Part shown: positions 31,498-37,210 of the stretch, piece after piece | Layout of the letters: every line of letters starts with the position of its first letter | Position numbering within the stretch: the stretch's first letter is position 1 | Source of the DNA: Planctomycetota bacterium | GTDB taxonomy: Bacteria > Planctomycetota > PUPC01 > DSUN01 | Length of the DNA stretch: 37,210 nt | Direction: 5' to 3' | Assembly (NCBI GenBank): GCA_016872875.1 | Contig: VGYW01000022.1 | Span: 1-37,210 of the forward strand | Notes under the pieces: model-generated | The model's input: only the letters and a program-made list of their open reading frames with translations | What the model was told of the DNA's origin: nothing | The model's database searches: none | Program-made: the position numbers and the translations under genes

Positions 31498-32757
31498 TCA
31501 CTTGGCTCCGATGCAGAAGAGGGTCTTGTCGGAGCGCAGGAAGATGCGGCCGCCTGCGACGGCGGGGCTGGCGTTGAAGACGCCCACGCGGCCCAGCTCG
31601 TTCGTGGCGAGCAGCTCGAACTTCGGCTTGGCCGCGACCACATAGGTGCGGCCGCCCCGCGTGGTGTAGTAGAGCTTGCCGTCGGCCAGGACGGGCGAGG
31701 CGTAGAACTGCCCGGCTCGCGGGAGCCGCTCCTCGTAGACGACCCCGCCCCCCTCTGCCTCGACGCAGAACAGGATGCCTTCGTTCTCGTGCGCCCAGTA
31801 GACGTGGTCCCCGTGCAGGATGGGCGACGACACATTCGAGCCCTTCTTCAGCGTCCACAGGCGGTGGGTCGCCGTCACGTCGCCGCGTCCGCCGCAGCGG
31901 ACGGCGAGCGCGCCGCCCGTGCCGCGCCCGCCGATGCAATAGACCACGCCATCGCCGGCCACGATGCTGGGCACCATGTACCAGCCGATGTCGGTCGCCG
32001 ATGACCAGAGCTGCTGGCCCGTGGCGGGGTCGAAGCCGAGCACCTTGCCGAAGATGGCCAGGACGAGTTCCGTCTTGGCCCCGACCTTGACCAGGATGGG
32101 GGTGTTCCACGACTCCTTGATGCCGCCGGCTCGCCACTTCTGCTGGCCGGTCGCCTTGTCGAGGGCGACGAGTGATTCGCTCTCGACGCTCGCGTTGATG
32201 ATGAGGAGGTCGCCGTGGAGGATGGGGGAGGCGGCCGTGCCCCAGCCGCTGGCCTTCGCCCCCACGTCGGCCTGCCAGAGCTGCTTGCCGTCCAGGCCAT
32301 AGGCGAAGACGCCCGACTTGCCGAGGAAGGCGTAGACCCGCTCGCCGTCGGTCGCCACGGAGTTTGCCGCGTAGCCGTGCTCGCGAATGGTCGGCTCCTC
32401 GGGCAGCTTGGCGGGCACCGTCTTGTTCCAGAGCAGCTTGCCGTCGCGGCGGCTCAGGCAGACGACGTGGCGCTTGAGCTGGTCGAGTTCGCCCTTCGGC
32501 TCGCCGGGCACGGCGTAGCCGCTGAAGCAAGTGAGGAAGATGCGGTCGCCGAGGACGATGGGCGTCGAGGCCCCGCCGCCCGGCAGCTCGGCCTTCCACG
32601 CGATGCCCTCCTGCGGCCCCCACCTGGTGGGGATGCCCTTCTCGGCGCTCGTTCCCAAGCCGCCCGGCCCGCGGAACTGCGTCCAGTCCTGCCCCGCCCC
32701 CTGGGCGGCGGCACAAGCCAGCGCGAGCGCGCAAACACACTGCCTCAATGCCATCAT
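31498..32757 (-). CDS. Secreted PQQ-like beta-propeller protein
   Basis: A 419-residue protein with signal peptide (QCVCALALACAAAQGAG) followed by DWTQFRGPGGLGTSAEKGIP, the usual opening of planctomycete PQQ-like (PQQ_2/YncE-type) propellers. Blades repeat the pattern VVCLSRRDGKLLWNKTV, LVALDKATGQQKWRAGG and LGFDPATGQQLWSSATD with tryptophan-docking motifs. There is no dehydrogenase active-site signature, so it is probably not an alcohol dehydrogenase. Its ATG overlaps the stop of the glycoside hydrolase gene (ATGA), indicating translational coupling; a second ATG follows at once. AAGGAGG lies just upstream. Confidence 0.9.
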   Translation of the reverse strand: MMALRQCVCALALACAAAQGAGQDWTQFRGPGGLGTSAEKGIPTRWGPQEGIAWKAELPGGGASTPIVLGDRIFLTCFSGYAVPGEPKGELDQLKRHVVCLSRRDGKLLWNKTVPAKLPEEPTIREHGYAANSVATDGERVYAFLGKSGVFAYGLDGKQLWQADVGAKASGWGTAASPILHGDLLIINASVESESLVALDKATGQQKWRAGGIKESWNTPILVKVGAKTELVLAIFGKVLGFDPATGQQLWSSATDIGWYMVPSIVAGDGVVYCIGGRGTGGALAVRCGGRGDVTATHRLWTLKKGSNVSSPILHGDHVYWAHENEGILFCVEAEGGGVVYEERLPRAGQFYASPVLADGKLYYTTRGGRTYVVAAKPKFELLATNELGRVGVFNASPAVAGGRIFLRSDKTLFCIGAK

Positions 32758-35573
32758 TGGCCTCCTTCGTAGTGAACCAGGTAGTAAGGCGTCCTGTCCT
32801 TCGCACCATCAATGGTGAATGCCCCGCCTTCGACGGGCAGCGTGCGGTCGGTGGGCTTGCCGTCGTGGTCGAGGGCGATGACCTTCGGCGTGCCCTTCCG
32901 GGCGAGGGCGATTCGGGCCTTCACCGGCTCCATCACGATCGGCGGGTTGCCCTTTGCCAACATGCGGTCGCCAGAAGGGGAGAACTTCATCCCCGCGTTG
33001 CGCGCGCGGGCGATGGCGACGATGAGGAGCTCGCGCGCGGAATCAATGGTCGCGTCCTTCTCGCGGGTGACGACGTAGACCGCGGCGAAGCGGCACTGCG
33101 GCTCGATGGTTACGCCCCCGAGCTCGCACCGCTGGCCCTGAGCGAAGCCCACAACCGCCTTTGTGCCTGCCGTGTCCATCGTGAAGAAGCCGTCGGGGTT
33201 CCGCGCGCCCTCCTTCCATCTGAGCTGGCCCGTTGTCGAGACGAGTTGCCCATCCTTGATCTGCCCCGCCAGGTCGAAGGGCGGGGTCTCCTTGTAATCA
33301 TCGGTGAACGCGACGGCGCAGCGGGCGACGGCGAGGGCGCGGGCCGAGACCTTGTCGTTGTCGAGCTCCTTGTCGTCGTAGCCCTGCACCACCTTGTCGC
33401 CGAAGCCGAGCTTCCCCTCGAAGAGCGAAGGCGGATGGACGTTGAGCAGGGCAGTGGCCTCCGACTCCTTCACGTCGCCCCGATGGATGTGGCGGGCGAC
33501 GGCGGGGAAGACGCCGAGCACCTGGGGGGCCATAACGTCCCACGGCTGCCGCCCCACGAACTCGCTGAACTCCGCGTTGTCGCGGTTCTGGAACATGTAC
33601 GACACGTCCCAGCCCTGGAGGCCCATGCCGTAGGCGCCGATGATTGCCGGGCCTTCGACGCCCCACTCGTTTGGGAAGACGTGAATCCACTCGGAGAACA
33701 TGAACGGGAGGCCGGCGACCTGTTGCATGCCCGTGCTGAGCAGCCCCGAGCCGGCCCGCGAGAGCATCGAGGCGTTCGCTCGGCCGCCGAAGTAGTTGTG
33801 ACGGTCAATCGTGCCAACGAGCGAATCGGAGTGGAGGTTTGCGAAGTGGCTGAAGGCGCGGCCAGCCTGCCAGTTGGTGCTCACGATTTCCCCCTGGTAG
33901 CCGGCGTCCCGCACGGCCTTGAGATACCGCAGGTAGAAGTCGCACTGGAGCTCGTAGAGGAACTGGAGCGAATCGAGGAGCCGCCGCCTGCGGAATGCCT
34001 GCGAGCCGGCCAACTGGTCGGGGTCCCAGAACCACGGGTTGCCGATTGGCAGGATGCTCCCCTTGTCGAGCTGCTCGCCGCCCGCGAAGCCCTCGTTGGC
34101 GAAGGAGTTGAAGGCCGCCTTGCCCCAGGCCGCCTCCAGCTTCTCCTGGCTGCCGTACTTCTTGCGCAGCCACTCGCAGAAGCGCTCGCCCGTCTGCCGG
34201 CGGATCGTCGCGCTCGCCTTCAGCGGCGCCATCGTGGTGTAGAAGAGGATGCTCTGCTCGTTGATGATCTCGATGAAAGCTATCGCTGGCTCCTCCGCGT
34301 AGGTGAGCCCCGTGTACGGGTTCTTGTGCTTCAGCAGGTTGGTGGTGTGGAGAATCTGGACGTCCTGGAGCTCACGCGAGTAGTGGACGGCGCTGTGGGG
34401 CGTTTCGACGCGGTTGCTCCTGAACGGCCCGAGCTCTTCGAGGAAGGGGACGTATCGCTTGTCGGCCGGCCCGAGCTTCTGCGAGCCGAAGTGGGCGGAG
34501 AGCTTCACGTAGATGCCCGCCTCCTTGAGCTTCGCAATCTGGTAGTCCATCCTGTCGAGTGCGTCGGGGTCGAACTGTACAAAACTCTCCTTCGCCTGGA
34601 TGCCGCCCCAGCCGGGGCCGTCGGCGTACTTGTGGAGCCGCACGGCGTTGATGCCATACTTGCGGTAGAAGGCGGTGCGCCTGTCGGCCAGCTCCTTCTC
34701 CGGCGCGCACGCGCTGTAGCAGAGGTTCAGGCCCCAGAGCTTGAGCGGCTTGCCGTTGTAGAGGAGCTCTTCGCCCTGTCGGACGATTCGCCCGTGCTTC
34801 CCCGCGGGGGCATCGAGCCAGTCCTGCATCCCGATGGCCCCGCCGCCTGGGTCGGCCTTCGCCTGCCAGGGATACCAGGCCTCGATGCCCGGCTCGTCGG
34901 GCACCTCGGCCACGCTCGGGAACCAGTTGGCGGCGGCTGGCAGCTCCACGGCGAGCTTTAGCCGCCGCGCCTCGCCCCCCGCAAGCCTCTCCTTCGCCAA
35001 CACGATCCGCGCCGGGCCGTCCGACCCCACCTCGCACGGCGGGTCGAGCTTGACCACCGTGGTCAGCCCCTTGTCGTCCGTCAGACGAATGGCCTCGACC
35101 GCGCTCCCCAACCCCCTCCGCTCGAACGGGCAGCGGACAGGCGTCTGCTTCCCGCCCGACTCCACCATCACATCGCGCCCCTCGAACGCCTTGCCCGGCG
35201 CGAACTCCACCATCACGAGGGTGAGCGCCGTGTCGTTCTCCGCCAGAAGCTCATAGCTGAGCGCCAGACGCTTCGGGTCAGGGCATTCCGCCCGGAAGCC
35301 GATGCGGAACGGCACGTCCGTGCCGCGCATCTTCGCCGCAATCGTCGCCACGGCGGCGCCCCTATCGCTCCGCACCTTCCCGTCGAGACCTGTCCAAGCC
35401 CACTTCGGCCCCCAAGCCCCGACGCCGAAGCGCAGGTAATCCTCGCCAGGGCGCCCCACGATCACGTCCGCCCCGCCCGCCGAGAACGCCGTGAAGGGCC
35501 GTTCCTCGCCCGCCCCCGCCGCCCCCATCGCCAGCCCCACCACGAGCCCCCACGCCCCGAACCAATCCGGCAT
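32754..35573 (-). CDS. Large secreted clan-A (cellulase-like) glycoside hydrolase
   Basis: A 939-residue exported protein. Signal region GLVVGLAMGAAGAGEERPF; an N-terminal beta-rich part to about 270; then a TIM-barrel with WGLNLCYSACAPEKELADRR, YGINAVRLHKYADGPGWGG and the acid/base-type motif IEIINEQSILFY near 436. A candidate nucleophile lies in FMFSEWIHVFPNEWG near 625, as in GH5-like enzymes. A C-terminal beta-sandwich follows from about 720. I cannot assign a GH number. Start ATG 35573 has GGAGG 7 bp upstream. It begins 15 bp after the membrane protein gene and is coupled to the propeller gene. Substrate unknown; with the lyase downstream, an acidic or mixed polysaccharide is plausible. 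Confidence 0.87.
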   Translation of the reverse strand: MPDWFGAWGLVVGLAMGAAGAGEERPFTAFSAGGADVIVGRPGEDYLRFGVGAWGPKWAWTGLDGKVRSDRGAAVATIAAKMRGTDVPFRIGFRAECPDPKRLALSYELLAENDTALTLVMVEFAPGKAFEGRDVMVESGGKQTPVRCPFERRGLGSAVEAIRLTDDKGLTTVVKLDPPCEVGSDGPARIVLAKERLAGGEARRLKLAVELPAAANWFPSVAEVPDEPGIEAWYPWQAKADPGGGAIGMQDWLDAPAGKHGRIVRQGEELLYNGKPLKLWGLNLCYSACAPEKELADRRTAFYRKYGINAVRLHKYADGPGWGGIQAKESFVQFDPDALDRMDYQIAKLKEAGIYVKLSAHFGSQKLGPADKRYVPFLEELGPFRSNRVETPHSAVHYSRELQDVQILHTTNLLKHKNPYTGLTYAEEPAIAFIEIINEQSILFYTTMAPLKASATIRRQTGERFCEWLRKKYGSQEKLEAAWGKAAFNSFANEGFAGGEQLDKGSILPIGNPWFWDPDQLAGSQAFRRRRLLDSLQFLYELQCDFYLRYLKAVRDAGYQGEIVSTNWQAGRAFSHFANLHSDSLVGTIDRHNYFGGRANASMLSRAGSGLLSTGMQQVAGLPFMFSEWIHVFPNEWGVEGPAIIGAYGMGLQGWDVSYMFQNRDNAEFSEFVGRQPWDVMAPQVLGVFPAVARHIHRGDVKESEATALLNVHPPSLFEGKLGFGDKVVQGYDDKELDNDKVSARALAVARCAVAFTDDYKETPPFDLAGQIKDGQLVSTTGQLRWKEGARNPDGFFTMDTAGTKAVVGFAQGQRCELGGVTIEPQCRFAAVYVVTREKDATIDSARELLIVAIARARNAGMKFSPSGDRMLAKGNPPIVMEPVKARIALARKGTPKVIALDHDGKPTDRTLPVEGGAFTIDGAKDRTPYYLVHYEGGQ

Positions 35574-35588
35574 CTGAAGACCTCCAGT

Positions 35589-36239
35589 TCACTCCCGTTC
35601 CACGCGCCCGGCGGCCCGCATCTGCACGAGGCCCTCAATGGCGCCTGCGAGCAGGACGAGATACCCCACCAGTTCGCTTGCCTCCTCGATCAGGCGCCTG
35701 TAGTTGTGGGTGTAACTGGCGCCCATCACGGCCCTGAGGAAGGGACGGTGTCCTATCAACTGCGCTATCGGCACCGCGATGACAAATCCTGCCCACAACA
35801 TGGCAACGGCTCGGGAGCCCATGAACTGCCCCGCCTGGCGCCGAAGCGGCCCTCGGTTCCGGTACGCCACCACCACGGCAGCCACCGGAAACGCCCAGGC
35901 CACCTTCCAGCCAACCACCGGCAGCCAACTGTCCAGCACCTTGTCCATCTCCCGGCCAGCCGCGAACGCGGGCCCGCATGCCAGGATGAGCCACATGGCG
36001 CGGAAGGCCGGAGCGGCCCGGCAGCCCGCAAGGAACGTTGCGGACGTGGCGAGGAGTATGGAGAACTGAAGCCACTCGATCGGCCCGTTCTCCGCAAAGG
36101 CGGCAGTCCCGTCGTGACGGGTGACGTACGACAACGAGCGGGTGAAGCCGAACGCCACAAGGGTGTACACGACGAAGCGCACGGCGACCCACACGGTGGA
36201 CTCCCCGGGCACAACGCCACGAATCCTGGCCTCCTCCAT
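35589..36239 (-). CDS. Multi-span membrane protein, unknown function
   Basis: A 216-residue protein with about five or six hydrophobic segments, including FVVYTLVAFGFTRSLSYV, WLQFSILLATSATFLAGCRA, WKVAWAFPVAAVVVAYRN and AMLWAGFVIAVPIAQLIG. Between the first two is a short acidic stretch (HDGTAAFAENGPIEW) resembling a small family of bacterial membrane proteins with a GPIEWLQ motif and no known role. A buried-looking glutamate (EEASELVGYLVLLAGAIEG) is near the end. It is the first gene of the unit leading to the glycoside hydrolase, propeller and lyase. Start is ATG 36239; no strong ribosome site is visible. Promoter at 36354-36381. Confidence 0.72.
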   Translation of the reverse strand: MEEARIRGVVPGESTVWVAVRFVVYTLVAFGFTRSLSYVTRHDGTAAFAENGPIEWLQFSILLATSATFLAGCRAAPAFRAMWLILACGPAFAAGREMDKVLDSWLPVVGWKVAWAFPVAAVVVAYRNRGPLRRQAGQFMGSRAVAMLWAGFVIAVPIAQLIGHRPFLRAVMGASYTHNYRRLIEEASELVGYLVLLAGAIEGLVQMRAAGRVERE

Positions 36240-36353
36240 CGGACCCCCCGACTCGGTTAGGGTGTCGAACCTCCTCCGGCAGCCAGATGAGCCGATGCGG
36301 GAGGGGCCGGCGAACAGGCGGACCGCCGCGGCCCCGCCATCGTCTCGGCCAAG

Positions 36354-36381
36354 AGTATACGCCGCCAGAGCCGGAATGCAA
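36354..36381 (-). promoter_or_regulatory. Promoter for the membrane protein-hydrolase-propeller-lyase unit
   Basis: Minus strand: TTGCAT (36381-36376), 16-bp spacer, TATACT (36359-36354). The leader to ATG 36239 is about 105 nt. Confidence 0.65.
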
Positions 36382-36409
36382 GGGGCCTATCGGCCTAGCG
36401 CCTGGAATG

Positions 36410-36418
36410 TGCTAGAAT
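36410..36418 (+). promoter_or_regulatory. Extended -10 promoter for the PHP-like gene
   Basis: TGCTAGAAT, the same extended -10 as at 3101-3109. No good -35 is visible at the proper distance. It lies 49 bp before ATG 36467 and is divergent from the promoter at 36354-36381. Confidence 0.5.
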
Positions 36419-36466
36419 GATGGGGCCATATGAGGTCGTGCCCTCAGAACCGAAGGGGTGTGGGCC

Positions 36467-37210
36467 ATGGCTGAGAGCAATGGCGGGGATCGTGGCAGGC
36501 CCCCTGGGCGCGTGCCGCGTCGCAACTTCCTGGCCAGCGGAGCCGGGCTGATGATGGGAATCGCAGCACGCGGCGCCGAGTTGGGAAAGGAGAGCACACG
36601 CATGGACCTCCCGCTCGTGGATTGGCACGTTCACCTGGACAACAGCACGATTGACAAGGTGGCGGAGCTCGCCCGCGAACGGGGCGTGACGTTCGGCATC
36701 GTGGAGCACGCGGGGACGAAGGAGAATAAGTATCCCGTGGTGCTCAGCAACGACGAGGAGCTTGGCCGCTACCTGGCCATGCTCGAAGGCAAGGGGGTCT
36801 ACCGGGGAGTCCAGGCCGAATGGACAGATTGGTCATCCTGCTTCTCGCGCGAGGCGCTGGCACGGCTCGACTACGTGCTGATGGACGCGATGACGTATCC
36901 CGGCAAGGACGGCTCCCGGGTGAAGCTCTGGGAAAAGGGGGTCGAGGAGCGGGTGGAGATGGGCGACCGCGAGGCGTTCATGGACCGCTTCGTGGCCTTC
37001 ATGGTGGAGCTCGTCGAGAAGCAGCCGATAGACATCCTGGGGAACGTCTCGTGGCTCCCCGGCCCGCTCTCGCGCGACTTCGAGGCATTCTGGACCGAGC
37101 GGCGGATTCGCCTCGTGGCCGAGGCCGCGGCCAAGCAGAAGGTGGCCATCGAGATCAGCTCCGGCTTCCGACTCCCCACGCTACGCTTCCTCAAGATTGC
37201 CAAAGAGGCT
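36467..37210 (+). CDS. Tat-exported PHP/amidohydrolase-like protein, partial
   Basis: An open frame of 248 codons running off the window. The N-terminus has a Tat signal (RVPRRNFLASGAGLMMGIAA). The domain then starts with LPLVDWHVHLDNSTIDKVAE, carrying HxH as in PHP phosphoesterases or amidohydrolases. It continues with RGVTFGIVEHAGTKENKYPV, where the EH is a second metal-type site. Later segments (RLDYVLMDAMTYPGKDG; IDILGNVSWLPGPLSRDF; KVAIEISSGFRLPTLRF) fit a TIM-like PHP barrel. PHP enzymes are metal-dependent phosphoesterases, but exported planctomycete members are mostly uncharacterised. The rest of the gene, including remaining metal ligands, is outside the window. Start ATG 36467 has GAAGGGG upstream. 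Confidence 0.85.
   Translation, partial: MAESNGGDRGRPPGRVPRRNFLASGAGLMMGIAARGAELGKESTRMDLPLVDWHVHLDNSTIDKVAELARERGVTFGIVEHAGTKENKYPVVLSNDEELGRYLAMLEGKGVYRGVQAEWTDWSSCFSREALARLDYVLMDAMTYPGKDGSRVKLWEKGVEERVEMGDREAFMDRFVAFMVELVEKQPIDILGNVSWLPGPLSRDFEAFWTERRIRLVAEAAAKQKVAIEISSGFRLPTLRFLKIAKEA

Overview
This window looks like a chromosomal contig from a high-GC, uncultured planctomycete-like (PVC-type) bacterium. The inference rests on content: Tat-exported Gfo/Idh/MocA oxidoreductase, two secreted DUF1080 proteins, a PQQ-like beta-propeller, a HEAT-repeat secreted protein, a heparinase II/III-like lyase, a clan-A glycoside hydrolase, a GspE/PilB ATPase and a fused alpha-beta 2-oxoacid dehydrogenase E1. 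Intergenic DNA is full of hairpin repeats. No rRNA, tRNA, CRISPR array or transposase gene was seen. Vegetative promoters are unusually readable (TTGACA-like, 16-17 bp, TATAAT-like) and decide several start codons.

Layout. 1-3340: partial MoxR ATPase (-), GspE/PilB ATPase (+), a cysteine-rich zinc-ribbon protein (+), then a gene-free stretch with a near-consensus promoter and a strongly folded ~210-nt segment that I propose as a structured non-coding RNA. 3342-6974 (-): one apparent transcription unit with a tungsten-type aldehyde ferredoxin oxidoreductase, two DUF433 antitoxins, a DUF5615 toxin and a TupB-like tungstate permease; the last three genes overlap by 4 bp. 7244-9095 (-): cell-wall pair, N-acetylmuramoyl-L-alanine amidase then glutamate racemase. 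9580-15120 (+): SpoIVB-like S55 peptidase, secreted beta-propeller protein, LOG-family protein, separated by dense hairpin arrays. 15678-16100 (+): small secreted protein whose frame is broken by two UGA codons. 16181-20218 (-): secreted protein, Rieske protein, two tiny lipoproteins, two DUF1080 paralogues. 20640-21330: remnants of a DUF4338 gene and a SWIM zinc-finger gene, tail to tail. 21354-23657 (-): fused E1. 24003-28901 (+): Gfo/Idh/MocA, HEAT protein, sugar-phosphate isomerase-like protein, RelB/YafQ toxin-antitoxin pair. 28929-36239 (-): four-gene unit of membrane protein, glycoside hydrolase, PQQ-like propeller and heparinase-like lyase. 36467-end (+): partial Tat-exported PHP/amidohydrolase-like protein.

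Functional themes are secreted carbohydrate turnover (glycoside hydrolase, heparinase-like lyase, DUF1080, Gfo/Idh, isomerase), tungsten-dependent aldehyde oxidation with tungstate uptake, and peptidoglycan metabolism. The most unusual feature at DNA level is the number of unrelated hairpin-repeat families, several with compensatory base changes that keep the stem. Some have entered coding sequence: the heparinase-like gene carries an in-frame array, and one DUF1080 gene is bracketed by two copies, one of which supplies its stop codon.
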